From assembly GCF_902170785.1 (NCBI RefSeq), contig NZ_CABHYG010000004.1, positions 124,001 through 188,000 on the forward strand: DNA of 64,000 nt. Direction: 5' to 3'. Under the pieces are notes generated by a model. It saw only the letters and a list, made by a program, of their open reading frames with translations. It did no database searches and had not been told where the DNA came from. Below, in pieces: positions 8,429-17,968 of this stretch (position 1 is its first letter; each line of letters opens with the position of its first letter). The stretch is from Yersinia proxima (lineage in GTDB: Bacteria > Pseudomonadota > Gammaproteobacteria > Enterobacterales > Enterobacteriaceae). The translations under genes were made by a program, and so were the position numbers.

Positions 8429-9702
8429 TGAACATGCGCCGTGTAGTAATTACAGGAATGGGTGTGGTTTCCCCATTAGGCTGCGGTATCGATATGGTGT
8501 GGCAACGCCTGCTTGCCGGGCAGTCGGGTATCCGTGTTCTGCCAGATGAAATTGTCGGTGATTTGCCGGCAAAAATTGGTGGGCAAGTGCCAACACTCGC
8601 AGCAGATCCAGAAGCAGGCTTCGATCCAGATAAAGCTGTTGCGCCAAAAGATCAAAAGAAAATGGATCGCTTTATTGAATTTGCCATGGCCGCTGCAGAT
8701 GAAGCCATTGCCCATGCTGGCTGGCAGGCCGATAATGCCGAGAAACAAGAACGCACTGCGACCATTATTGGCTCCGGCATTGGTGGTTTCCCATCCATTG
8801 CAAATGCGGTACGTACCACGGATAGTCGTGGGCCAAAACGGCTGTCACCTTTTACCGTCCCCTCATTTTTGGTAAACCTGGCCGCAGGTCACGTTTCGAT
8901 TAAGCATCATTTCAAAGGGCCGATTGGCGCGCCGGTGACTGCTTGTGCGGCCGGTGTTCAGGCCATCGGCGATGCAGTTCGTCTTATCCGCAATGATGAA
9001 GCGGACATTGCTCTGTGCGGTGGTGCCGAAGCAGCGATTGATAAAGTTAGCCTGGCGGGTTTTGCGGCTGCGCGCGCATTATCAACCGGTTCTAATGATG
9101 CTCCTGAAAAAGCCTCTCGCCCATTCGACAGCGCCCGTGATGGCTTTGTGATGGGCGAAGGTGCTGGCTTACTGGTTATTGAAGAGCTGGAACATGCTTT
9201 GGCGCGTGGTGCTCAACCATTAGCCGAGATTGTCGGCTACGGTACTAGTGCCGATGCTTATCATATGACCTCCGGTGCAGAAGACGGTGATGGTGCCTAT
9301 CGTGCCATGAAGATTGCATTACGCCAGGCAGGTATTACACCCGCACAGGTTCAGCATCTCAATGCTCATGCGACCTCGACACCGGTAGGTGATTTGGGTG
9401 AAATCAACGCGATTAAACATTTGTTCGGCGAGGGTGATACCTTAGCTGTCACATCAACTAAGTCGGCTACTGGCCACTTGTTGGGTGCTGCTGGCGGGCT
9501 GGAAACTATTTTCACCGTGCTGGCATTGCGGAACCAAATCGTGCCCGCAACATTGAATCTGGAGAATCTTGACCCAGCCGCCACCGGGCTGAATGTGATA
9601 GCAGGTAAGGCGCAACCTCACGCAATGACCTATGCACTGTCGAATGGTTTTGGGTTTGGCGGGGTGAATGCGAGTATCTTGCTGAAACGTTGGATCGATT
9701 AA
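8428..9702 (+). CDS. Accessory beta-ketoacyl-ACP synthase (KAS II/FabF-like)
   Basis: A 424-residue thiolase-fold condensing enzyme of the FabF/FabB type. The catalytic triad is complete: Cys173 (VTACAAGVQ), His314 (NAHATSTPVGD) and His350 (SATGHLLGAAG), with the supporting Lys345. It should condense malonyl-ACP with acyl-ACP. Housekeeping fabF belongs to the fabHDG-acpP-fabF cluster, which is not in this window, so this is probably an additional KAS. The one-base overlap with the HxlR gene shows they form one operon. Chain-length preference cannot be read from sequence. Base composition looks like that of its neighbours, so recent transfer is not evident. Confidence 0.9.
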   Translation: MNMRRVVITGMGVVSPLGCGIDMVWQRLLAGQSGIRVLPDEIVGDLPAKIGGQVPTLAADPEAGFDPDKAVAPKDQKKMDRFIEFAMAAADEAIAHAGWQADNAEKQERTATIIGSGIGGFPSIANAVRTTDSRGPKRLSPFTVPSFLVNLAAGHVSIKHHFKGPIGAPVTACAAGVQAIGDAVRLIRNDEADIALCGGAEAAIDKVSLAGFAAARALSTGSNDAPEKASRPFDSARDGFVMGEGAGLLVIEELEHALARGAQPLAEIVGYGTSADAYHMTSGAEDGDGAYRAMKIALRQAGITPAQVQHLNAHATSTPVGDLGEINAIKHLFGEGDTLAVTSTKSATGHLLGAAGGLETIFTVLALRNQIVPATLNLENLDPAATGLNVIAGKAQPHAMTYALSNGFGFGGVNASILLKRWID

Positions 9703-9710
9703 AATGACCA

Positions 9711-9737
9711 ATAACCTCCGCATAATGCGGAGGTTAT
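9711..9737. terminator. Bidirectional hairpin between KAS gene and rmf
   Basis: ATAACCTCCGCA / TGCGGAGGTTAT form a 12-bp stem with a three-base loop, between two convergent genes. No long U-run on either side. Confidence 0.65.
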
Positions 9738-9760
9738 CCCTTAGTCTGACAGAGAGCCGC

Positions 9761-9928
9761 TTAAGCGGTCACAGCCCTGTCCTCCATGGCTTGTCGCCAA
9801 CCTCCTAACCAATGCGATCTGGCGTCTAAAGATTGATAGGGGCAAATTTCCCTTGAACGCCCTGAAATACCTGCTTGATAACCACGTGACAACGCTCTTT
9901 CCAAGCGATCTCTTTTCTGTCTCTTCAT
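9761..9928 (-). CDS. rmf: Ribosome modulation factor RMF
   Basis: A 55-residue basic protein starting MKRQKRDRLERA, with the RMF landmarks RGYQAG, GRSRE.CPYQ and HWLGGWRQAMEDR. RMF dimerises 70S ribosomes into inactive 100S particles in stationary phase. The start at 9928 follows GAAACGAGGC. A longer open frame covers the same bases on the same strand in another phase, but it lacks family support and RMF is the real gene. Position between pqiC and fabA matches E. coli. Confidence 0.95.
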   Translation of the reverse strand: MKRQKRDRLERALSRGYQAGISGRSREICPYQSLDARSHWLGGWRQAMEDRAVTA

Positions 9929-10125
9929 GCCTCGTTTCCCTCATCTTTCGGTCTGGTGGAAAGAAAACAGTGACTACTTTATGTTCAGTCACAATTAAGT
10001 GATAGACCTTAGGAAACAGAAAAGCAATGCGCAAAATTCACGCCAATGTCATATTTGTGAGCTATGCACGCTGAATTTGCTAAGTGATTGATTTGGGGTG
10101 AATGGTGTTAATTATTTGATATATA

Positions 10126-10175
10126 ATGAAAAATCCCCTTTCACGATAAATTTATCATTATCGATGAAAGAGGAT
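10126..10175 (-). terminator. pqiABC operon terminator
   Basis: Read on the minus strand, AATCCTCTTTCA and TGAAAGGGGATT form a long stem with one G.U pair and an internal AT-rich loop, followed by TTTTT. It lies about 30 bases after the pqiC stop. The rest of 9929-10206 should hold the rmf promoter; I could not assign it confidently. Confidence 0.7.
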
Positions 10176-10206
10176 TAGACAAATTTGGAACAAAATATGA
10201 CTTAAA

Positions 10207-10758
10207 TCACCGCAACTGGGTAGCTATCGACTTAGCCTCTTGCTGCCAACCCTCAGCCAAAGTGCGAATCAGTGCATCATAACCATCTTCGCCCTGTTTA
10301 AGCTCTAAATCGAACGGCTGTTTAATCAGTTGCCCCTGACGTTTGAGTATCCAAACACCACGGATGATGGCGCGCCCATCATAGCGGCCATGGAACCCGG
10401 TGACAGTGACATTCAGGACATCCTGATCGCTATCGAGTGGTTGTGAGGAGACCAGCCAGCCCGGCAGCGCATTGCTCAGATTCGTGACCAGGGTTTGCTG
10501 CAACTGCTGATCCAATGGGCTTGCCCAGAGGTTGTTGCTGGCAATCACGTATTGCACATCGTTGGTTTGATACACCACACCCGCCGCCGCCAGATAATCC
10601 GCCACACCAACATGCTCAACCCACAGTTGCCGTGATGCAACACTACTCGTCGCACCAGCAGGCGCACTGAGAGCGGGCAACTGGTAGTACGTTTTGCTGG
10701 GTGTACTGCTGCAAGCACTGAGCAACAGTGCTGCGATAACTGCCATCCATTTCATCAT
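10207..10758 (-). CDS. pqiC: Outer-membrane lipoprotein PqiC
   Basis: A 183-residue lipoprotein with a lipobox LLSACSS near residue 16, homologous to E. coli PqiC/YmbA. It is the outer-membrane component of the PqiABC lipid-transport bridge. The ABC-transporter auxiliary fold is recognisable by YYQLPAL near the N-terminus and the NLWASPLDQQL block. The start overlaps the end of pqiB (ATGATGA), indicating translational coupling. Two adjacent ATGs exist at 10758 and 10755; E. coli PqiC aligns with either. Confidence 0.95.
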   Translation of the reverse strand: MMKWMAVIAALLLSACSSTPSKTYYQLPALSAPAGATSSVASRQLWVEHVGVADYLAAAGVVYQTNDVQYVIASNNLWASPLDQQLQQTLVTNLSNALPGWLVSSQPLDSDQDVLNVTVTGFHGRYDGRAIIRGVWILKRQGQLIKQPFDLELKQGEDGYDALIRTLAEGWQQEAKSIATQLR

Positions 10759-12407
10759 TTTTTGGCCTTCTTAGGCTGAGGATCCTGACTTCCTGCCGCT
10801 TCAAATACCAGCGCATTGCTCTTTTCATTCAGCGTCCGCAACACTGGCTGTAATTCACGCAACACCTGATCTAACCGCTGCATATCACCCACCATTTTAT
10901 TGTAGGCCGGTGAACCAGGCTGGAAACCTTTCATACTACGATTCAATTCATTCAAGGTTTTTTGCAGATCTTTCGGTAAATCCTGCATTGCCGGGCTGGC
11001 AGTGAGTGCCGTCAGTGATTCCAGTGTTTTCTGGGTTTCACGCATGGTTTTCTGACTTTCAGCCAGTGTTTTGGTGACTTCAGTGACCATTGGGTCCAGC
11101 GGCAGATTATTAATCTTATCCAGTGTTTGCATCACTTTTTGCTGAATCTGCGCTAAACCACCGCTGACGGTTGGCAGCAAAGGATAACCCGCCACTTCCA
11201 GTGGCCCTTTCCACGGTTTGGCATCCGGGTAAAAATCCAGATCGATAAACAGTGCGCCGGTCAACAGGTTGCCTGATTTCAGCGAGGCACGCAGACCGCG
11301 TTCTTTGGCCGTTTTCAGTATTTTTTCAAAATTAGCATCCGGGCCTAAGTCTTCGCGGAAACGGCCTGGCTCAATGCGGATTAACACCGGAATACGGAAA
11401 TCATTATCAACACGTTGCCTTATCCCTTCAGCGAAGAAAGGCACATCCCCGACAGTCCCGATACGAATCCCCCGGAACTCAACCGGCGCTCCAGCTTGTA
11501 AGCCACGCACAGAATCAGAGAAGAACAGCAAGAAATCTTCGTGTTCGGTGTATAGCGAATTTTGAATGCTACTGCGGTTATCAAACAGTTTGAACTCCGC
11601 CTTCGCTTCGGTAATTTGCTTACCCGGCTCTAAACCGTCTGGCACATCAAAGCTGACACCGCCACTGAATAAAGTCGCCAAAGAGGCCATTTCGACACGC
11701 ATCCCTTGTGAGGAGAGATCTACCGCCACCCCACTGTCTTTCCAAAAACGCACATTACTGGTGACCAGGCTGTCATAAGGTGCGCCAATGAATAGCTGAT
11801 AACGCATCAGGCGTGATTTCGCATCAAAAGCACTGGTTTCCACTGAACCGACACGATAGCCACGGAACAACACGGGATCGCCAGCGTTCAGTTGCCCAGC
11901 TTGCTCACTGTCAAGTATGATGCGCAGCCCTTTGGCATCCGGCGAGGCAAGTGGTGGAGAATCCAATAATGCGAACTCATTTAATGGCTTACCCTTGCCA
12001 CCCGGTTGCAATTCAATGTAAGCCCCTGATAGCAAAGTTCCCAAGCCAGAAATACCTTCACGGCCAATCTGCGGCTTGACCACCCAGAAAACAGTATCAC
12101 TGTGTAGCAACGTATTCATGCCGGAATTCAACCGCGCCTTTACGATCACATGGTTAAGGTCTTCACTTAGCGTGACCTGCTCAACGATGCCAACATCAAC
12201 ACTGCGGCTCTTTATTTTGGTTTTACCGGCTTCAATACCTTCAGCGTTCAACGTGGTCATAACCACCTGCGGCCCCTGATGGCTAAAGTGATAAAACAGT
12301 ATCCATGCACCAATCAGCGCAGTGACAATCGGGATGATCCATACCGGGGACCACCGCTTGATTTTTTCAATTTCTGCCACACCTTGGCTGGGATTATTGT
12401 CCGTCAC
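10755..12407 (-). CDS. pqiB: MCE-domain lipid-transport protein PqiB
   Basis: A 550-residue PqiB (546 in E. coli). One N-terminal membrane helix (WSPVWIIPIVTALIGAWILFY) is followed by three MCE domains and a C-terminal helical region, which in E. coli forms a periplasm-spanning tube. I chose the GTG at 12407 because AAGGAG precedes it at good spacing; the frame also allows a GTG at 12434 that lacks a clear ribosome site. Either way the start lies inside the 3' end of pqiA. It works with PqiA and PqiC in envelope lipid homeostasis. Confidence 0.95.
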   Translation of the reverse strand: MTDNNPSQGVAEIEKIKRWSPVWIIPIVTALIGAWILFYHFSHQGPQVVMTTLNAEGIEAGKTKIKSRSVDVGIVEQVTLSEDLNHVIVKARLNSGMNTLLHSDTVFWVVKPQIGREGISGLGTLLSGAYIELQPGGKGKPLNEFALLDSPPLASPDAKGLRIILDSEQAGQLNAGDPVLFRGYRVGSVETSAFDAKSRLMRYQLFIGAPYDSLVTSNVRFWKDSGVAVDLSSQGMRVEMASLATLFSGGVSFDVPDGLEPGKQITEAKAEFKLFDNRSSIQNSLYTEHEDFLLFFSDSVRGLQAGAPVEFRGIRIGTVGDVPFFAEGIRQRVDNDFRIPVLIRIEPGRFREDLGPDANFEKILKTAKERGLRASLKSGNLLTGALFIDLDFYPDAKPWKGPLEVAGYPLLPTVSGGLAQIQQKVMQTLDKINNLPLDPMVTEVTKTLAESQKTMRETQKTLESLTALTASPAMQDLPKDLQKTLNELNRSMKGFQPGSPAYNKMVGDMQRLDQVLRELQPVLRTLNEKSNALVFEAAGSQDPQPKKAKK

Positions 12408-13704
12408 CTTGCGGCTCCTTTTGGGTTGTTTCACTTATCCGATCCCAGGTTAAACGAGGATCGAAGGTTAATGCAGCAAACATGGTCAAAATAACCACCA
12501 TGGCAAATAGCAGGGCACCAATCGCCGGATAGATACTCATCAGTTGCCCAATACGCACCAATGACGACAGCACCGCGATAACAAAAACATCAATCATTGA
12601 CCAGCGGCCAACAAACTCTACTATTTCATAAATAAAATGCATCCGTTCAGTATCGGTATTACCTTTGCCTTTTGCATCCCAACATAACCAACCGATCGCT
12701 AACATTTTTAATGATGGCACCATAATACTGGCAATAAAGATCACCATTGCCACCGGATAAGAACCTTCACTCCACAAGAAAATCACCCCAGCCATGATGG
12801 TGGAGTTCATCTGATTCCCCAAACTTTCGGTAATCATAATGGGCATCAGGTTAGCGGGGATATACAGCATGATTGACGTGACTAATAATGCCATTGTCCA
12901 CTGTAAACTGTTGCGGCGGCGGATATAACCATGAGTGTGACAGCGAGGACATTCCACCAGGTCTTGCGGCAAAATGGCCGTACAGCACGCACAAGAGCGC
13001 AGTCCTTGGCGCAAACCGGTTCGGCCCGCAATCAATGGATGAGGTAACGCGGGTGCGGGGGCAATATCCTGCCACATCCAATGGCGGTCGACACATTGAA
13101 AAGCGCGCACCTGCAATAAACAGAATAAGCAATAAGGGACAAAACTGCTGCCAATGCCGATTTCGCCGTAGGCCATCAATTTAACAAAACTAACCAGCAC
13201 ACCGGCGAGGAAAATCTCGACCATGCACCAGGTTTTAAATTGGAAGAGTGCTTTTGCTATCAGTGCTTTCCAACGGTGCGGCATACGCACTCGCAGACAA
13301 AGCAAAATGATGGCCACCATGCAGAAAGCCGGGATCAACTGAACCAAAACCATAAATAGTGTTGCCATGCTGGCATAGTCATCTGCCACCATCACTTTGG
13401 GTATTTGAATCAGGGTAATTTCGCTGGTGATCCCCGCCACACGCATATTAACGAAGGGGAACATATTAGCCAGCAATAGCATAAAGAGTGCGCTGATAGC
13501 ATAACCAACCGGGCGTTTACGTGGTTCATCCCACCGCGCGGTCAGTGTGGTTTTACAGCGCGGACATACCGCTTTGGTGCCATAAGGCAAGGAGGGTAAG
13601 GCCACTGACATATCGCACTGCCGGCACAGGATGACATTCCCTGACTGCCCAGTGTGCTCGCCGTGCTCAGGCTGAATTACAGAACACAATATCGAATCCC
13701 TCAC
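12394..13704 (-). CDS. pqiA: PqiA inner-membrane protein
   Basis: A 436-residue PqiA (417 in E. coli), the inner-membrane partner of PqiB. Two homologous halves each begin with a CxxC...CxxC cysteine quartet (CRQC...CPRC; CACC...CPRC), likely metal-binding, followed by four hydrophobic helices. The GTG start at 13704 follows GGGGAG. In E. coli the operon is induced by SoxS under paraquat; I could not identify a convincing soxbox in the 125-base gap to uup. Confidence 0.95.
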   Translation of the reverse strand: MRDSILCSVIQPEHGEHTGQSGNVILCRQCDMSVALPSLPYGTKAVCPRCKTTLTARWDEPRKRPVGYAISALFMLLLANMFPFVNMRVAGITSEITLIQIPKVMVADDYASMATLFMVLVQLIPAFCMVAIILLCLRVRMPHRWKALIAKALFQFKTWCMVEIFLAGVLVSFVKLMAYGEIGIGSSFVPYCLFCLLQVRAFQCVDRHWMWQDIAPAPALPHPLIAGRTGLRQGLRSCACCTAILPQDLVECPRCHTHGYIRRRNSLQWTMALLVTSIMLYIPANLMPIMITESLGNQMNSTIMAGVIFLWSEGSYPVAMVIFIASIMVPSLKMLAIGWLCWDAKGKGNTDTERMHFIYEIVEFVGRWSMIDVFVIAVLSSLVRIGQLMSIYPAIGALLFAMVVILTMFAALTFDPRLTWDRISETTQKEPQGDGQ

Positions 13705-13829
13705 GGCTGCTCCCCTTTTATATAAAGAGGATTGAACACCGTTCTATCAAGTAACGTACTATAACAATAGACATAATATCATCATAAAGTCGGATATCAC
13801 GTCACCTGACAGAACGGCGTAAACACGTT

Positions 13830-15743
13830 TTAGCCGTTTTTCTGAGCTTCCAGCTCTTCCCAACGACTAAACGCCACTTCTAATGCCTGTTCAGCATCGG
13901 CCAATGCTTTCAAAACTCGTTGTGTTTCTTCGTGTGGGCGGGAGAAGAAATCAGCATGACTGACCTCAGCCTGTAACCCACTGATTTCATTTTCCAGTTT
14001 TTCTAATTGCTGCGGTAACTGATCCAATTCACGTTGCAGATTATAACTCAGCTTGCCAGGACGTTTTGCCGCTGGAGCTGCGCTTTTTACTGGTGCTGCT
14101 GCTTTGGTTTCTTCAACTTTTGGTGCAACCTGACGAATAGGTTTCGCCTCAGCGCGCTGCTGATGAGCATCATAATAGCCACCGACGAAGCTGCTGATTT
14201 GACCATTGCCTTCAAAGATCCAGCACTCTGTTACCGAGTTATCAACAAATTGGCGGTCATGGCTAACCAACAAGACTGTGCCCTGATAGCTATCAACCAT
14301 TTCTTCCAACAATTCCAGTGTTTCCACATCCAGATCGTTGGTCGGTTCATCGAGGATCAGCAAGTTACTTGGTTTAAGGAATAATTTAGCCAATAACAGA
14401 CGGTTACGCTCACCACCAGACAACGCTTTCACTGGCGTCATAGCGCGTTTCGGGTGGAACAAGAAGTCTTGCAGATAGCCCAGAACATGGCGTGAACGGC
14501 CATTGACCATCACTTCCTGCTTACCTTCAGCCAGGTTATCCATCACCGTGCGCTCTGGATCAAGTTCTGCACGATGCTGGTCAAAATAGGCCACTTCCAG
14601 TTTGGTGCCACAATGGACTTTGCCGCTATCGGCTTTAAGCTGACCGAGCATCAGTTTCAGCAAGGTGGTTTTACCGCAACCATTCGGCCCCACCAGCGCA
14701 ATTTTGTCACCGCGCTGTACTTGAGCGGTGAAATCTTTCACCAAAACTTTGCCACCAACCTGATAATTAACATTTTCCAGGTCGAAGACAATTTTGCCCG
14801 AACGCACGGTTTCTTCCACTTGCATCTTGGCCGTACCCATCACTTCACGGCGCTGTGAACGCTCCATACGCAGTGCTTTCAGGGCGCGAACACGCCCCTC
14901 ATTACGGGTGCGTCGTGCTTTGATGCCTTGGCGTATCCACACTTCTTCTTGCGCCAGTTTGCGGTCAAATTCAGCGTTTTGCAGCTCTTCGACCCGCAGC
15001 GCTTCTTCTTTGCTGGCAAGATACAGTTCGTAATTACCTGGCCATGACACCAATTTACCGCGGTCCAGATCGACAATGCGTGTTGCCATCGCGCGAATAA
15101 AGGAACGGTCATGGGAAATAAAGACAATGCTGCCCTGGAATTCTTTCAGGAAGCCTTCCAGCCAGTTAATGGTTTCAATATCCAAATGGTTGGTCGGTTC
15201 ATCCAGCAGCAATACTTTTGGTGAACTAACCAACGCGCGACCTAATGCCGCTTTACGCAACCAGCCGCCCGACAGTGAGGAAAGCTCGGCATCTGCATTC
15301 AGACCCAACTGTTTCAGCACTTCCTGAATGCGGCTATCTAATTGCCATAAACCCTGGTGATCCAGAATTTCCTGCAATGCCGCCAGGCGATTGAGGTTTT
15401 TTTCGCTCGGATCAAGTTCAACCTCATGCAGCGTGGCGTGATAAGCCTTCAAATGCTCGGCTTGTTCCTGAACACCTTCTGCAACAAAGTCAAACACCGT
15501 GCCGGCCACATTACGCGGTGGATCTTGTTGTAAACGGGCAACAATTAAATCCTGCTCATAAATGATGCGACCATCATCCAAAGGTACTTCTTTGCTCAGA
15601 ATTTTCAGCAAGGTGGATTTGCCCGCGCCATTGCGACCCACCAGACAAACACGTTCGTTTGCCTCAATATGCAATTCAGTATTATCTAATAAAGGTGCAT
15701 CGCTGAACGACAGCCAGGCACCGGACATGCTAATTAACGACAT
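13830..15743 (-). CDS. uup: ABC-F ATPase Uup
   Basis: A 637-residue ABC-F protein with two nucleotide-binding domains and no membrane segments. Walker A motifs are GRNGAGKST (about 37) and GPNGCGKTT (about 353); signatures are LSGGWLRKA and LSGGERNRL; Walker B is LLLDEPTNHLD and LILDEPTNDLD. The C-terminal about 80 residues form the charged coiled coil typical of Uup, which binds DNA in E. coli. Uup influences transposon excision and ribosome function. It starts 5 bases after rlmKL and is surely cotranscribed. Confidence 0.96.
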   Translation of the reverse strand: MSLISMSGAWLSFSDAPLLDNTELHIEANERVCLVGRNGAGKSTLLKILSKEVPLDDGRIIYEQDLIVARLQQDPPRNVAGTVFDFVAEGVQEQAEHLKAYHATLHEVELDPSEKNLNRLAALQEILDHQGLWQLDSRIQEVLKQLGLNADAELSSLSGGWLRKAALGRALVSSPKVLLLDEPTNHLDIETINWLEGFLKEFQGSIVFISHDRSFIRAMATRIVDLDRGKLVSWPGNYELYLASKEEALRVEELQNAEFDRKLAQEEVWIRQGIKARRTRNEGRVRALKALRMERSQRREVMGTAKMQVEETVRSGKIVFDLENVNYQVGGKVLVKDFTAQVQRGDKIALVGPNGCGKTTLLKLMLGQLKADSGKVHCGTKLEVAYFDQHRAELDPERTVMDNLAEGKQEVMVNGRSRHVLGYLQDFLFHPKRAMTPVKALSGGERNRLLLAKLFLKPSNLLILDEPTNDLDVETLELLEEMVDSYQGTVLLVSHDRQFVDNSVTECWIFEGNGQISSFVGGYYDAHQQRAEAKPIRQVAPKVEETKAAAPVKSAAPAAKRPGKLSYNLQRELDQLPQQLEKLENEISGLQAEVSHADFFSRPHEETQRVLKALADAEQALEVAFSRWEELEAQKNG

Positions 15744-15748
15744 AGTTT

Positions 15749-17869
15749 CTACTTTTCCTCGTGGCTGTGAGTCACCAGCCAGCAGTTGTGGATTTGACGA
15801 TTGCGGGCAAAGTCTTCAGATTGTGTTTGCGCAGTGATTTCTTTCGCTTCTAATCCCAACGCCTTTATCCCGTCCAAATCCATCTGGAAACCGCGCTTAT
15901 TGTTTGAGAACATAATTGTTCCCTTACGGCGCAGTAACCGTTTAAGTTCTTTCATCAGCACTAAATGATCGCGCTGAACATCAAAGGTGGTCTCCATACG
16001 CTTGGAGTTGGAGAACGTTGGTGGATCAATGAAGATCACATCGAATTGCTCATCGGTGTTACTCAGCCAGGAGAGGCAATCGGCTTGAATCAAGCGGTGC
16101 TGCTGGCCAGTTAAACCATTTGCCCGCAGGTTTTTCTCCGCCCATTCCAAATAGGTGCGCGACATATCGACGGTAGTGGTACTGCGCGCGCCCCCCAAAC
16201 CTGCATGTACACTGGCAGTACCGGTATACGCGAACAGGTTAAGGAAGTCTTTACCCTGACTCATTTTGCCCAGCATCTGACGGGCAATACGGTGATCCAG
16301 GAACAGGCCGGTATCGAGATAATCGGTCAGGTTAACCCATAACTTGGCATTATATTCACTCACCAGCAGGAACTCGCCTTTCTGGGCCAATTTCTCGTAT
16401 TGGTTTTTGCCTTTCTGCCGCTCGCGGGTTTTCAATACCAACTGATTGGAAGGCAAATTCAACACCGCCAAAGTGGCATTAATCACATCAAACAGACGCT
16501 GACGCGCTTTTTGTGCATCAATCGTTTTCGGCGGCGCATATTCCTGCACTACCACCTTGCTGCCATAACGGTCAACGGCCACGTTATAATCTGGCAAGTC
16601 AGCATCATACAGGCGGTAACACTCAATGCCCTGTTGCTTAGCCCATTTATCCAGCTTTTTCACATTCTTACGCAGGCGGTTAGCATAATCCTCAGCAACC
16701 TGAACACCCGCCGCACCTTGTGGATTTGCCGCTAATTGGTAGTTTTTCTGCACGCAATCCAACGGGCCATTTTTGGCTTTGAATTCGCGCTCTGCACGCA
16801 ATTGCAGGCAGCTCAGCAGTTCCGGCGAGGCACTGAACAGAGATAAACGCCAGCCACCGAATGACGTTTTCATGATGCGGCCGAGCATATTATGCAACGC
16901 AATCAATGCTGGCTCACTGTCCAACCGCTCACCATAAGGTGGGTTACTGATAACCGTACCGACTGGCCCTTCCGGTAATGGATTTACCAATTTACTGACA
17001 TCATTGGCATTGAAGCTAATCAGTTCAGCTACACCAGCGCGACGAGCATTGGCCCGAGCCATCTCAATCACACGCCGATCAATATCAGAACCAAAGAAGC
17101 GCGAGGTCGTCTCCTGCAAACCACGGCGCGCGCGAACTTGCGCTTCAGTGGTTAATTCACGCCACAGCTCTTCGTTAAAAGCACTCCAGGCGGTAAAGCC
17201 CCAATGCTCGCGATGCAGACCCGGTGCGCGATCAGATGCCATCATGGCCGCTTCAATCAGCAATGTACCTGAACCACACATCGGATCGACCATCGGTGTG
17301 CCCAGTTGCCAGCCAGAACGTTGAATAATCGCCGCAGCTAAATTTTCTTTCAGCGGCGCCTGACCGGTAAGGTCACGATAACCGCGCTGATGCAAGCCTT
17401 CGCCACTGAGATCCAGCGCGACACTGGCCATCTCTCGTTGCAGGAACACATTCACCCGGATATCTGGCTGCTGTTTAGCCACTGTTGGGCGCTGATCCAG
17501 CTTACGAGTAAAGCTATCGACGATGGCATCTTTAACTTTTAATGCCCCATACTGGCTATTGCGGATTTCGTCATTTACGCCGCTAAAATGTACGGCAAAG
17601 GTTTTATCCACACCAAAAATTGATGGCCAATCAATCGCCTGCACCCCAAGGTACAAATCTAAATCGCTATAAACTTTAAAATCATTGAGCGGTAACAAAA
17701 TGCGCGAAGCCAAACGGCTCCACAGCAGGCTTTGGTACATGAGTCGATCGTCGCCCTGAAAATGTACCCCGCCCTGCACTATTTTACAGTCGTGAGCGCC
17801 CAACGCTTCGAGTTCGCTTTTTAACAGTTCTTCCAGTCCACGCGCCGTGCTGGCAAACAGAGAGTTCAT
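15749..17869 (-). CDS. rlmL: Bifunctional 23S rRNA methyltransferase RlmKL
   Basis: A 706-residue fusion (702 in E. coli). The N-terminal THUMP and RlmL domain makes m2G2445; its catalytic motif is [10 protein letters not shown] around residue 310. The C-terminal RlmK domain makes m7G2069, with FAYTGTAS and [10 protein letters not shown] motifs. Both methyltransferase halves look intact. First gene of the rlmKL-uup pair, divergent from ycbX. Confidence 0.97.
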   Translation of the reverse strand: MNSLFASTARGLEELLKSELEALGAHDCKIVQGGVHFQGDDRLMYQSLLWSRLASRILLPLNDFKVYSDLDLYLGVQAIDWPSIFGVDKTFAVHFSGVNDEIRNSQYGALKVKDAIVDSFTRKLDQRPTVAKQQPDIRVNVFLQREMASVALDLSGEGLHQRGYRDLTGQAPLKENLAAAIIQRSGWQLGTPMVDPMCGSGTLLIEAAMMASDRAPGLHREHWGFTAWSAFNEELWRELTTEAQVRARRGLQETTSRFFGSDIDRRVIEMARANARRAGVAELISFNANDVSKLVNPLPEGPVGTVISNPPYGERLDSEPALIALHNMLGRIMKTSFGGWRLSLFSASPELLSCLQLRAEREFKAKNGPLDCVQKNYQLAANPQGAAGVQVAEDYANRLRKNVKKLDKWAKQQGIECYRLYDADLPDYNVAVDRYGSKVVVQEYAPPKTIDAQKARQRLFDVINATLAVLNLPSNQLVLKTRERQKGKNQYEKLAQKGEFLLVSEYNAKLWVNLTDYLDTGLFLDHRIARQMLGKMSQGKDFLNLFAYTGTASVHAGLGGARSTTTVDMSRTYLEWAEKNLRANGLTGQQHRLIQADCLSWLSNTDEQFDVIFIDPPTFSNSKRMETTFDVQRDHLVLMKELKRLLRRKGTIMFSNNKRGFQMDLDGIKALGLEAKEITAQTQSEDFARNRQIHNCWLVTHSHEEK

Positions 17870-17968
17870 ATCGCACTATCACCAAAAAGAAAATTGTTGC
17901 GCATTATAGCTAATCCCAGCAGCTTGTCATAAAGTTGCTCCCTCTTATTTAATACTCGCACGGAGGCA

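Noticed and set aside
9741-10034. 97-codon minus-strand open frame over the rmf region
   Set aside because: Out of phase with the clearly conserved RMF protein and without family resemblance.
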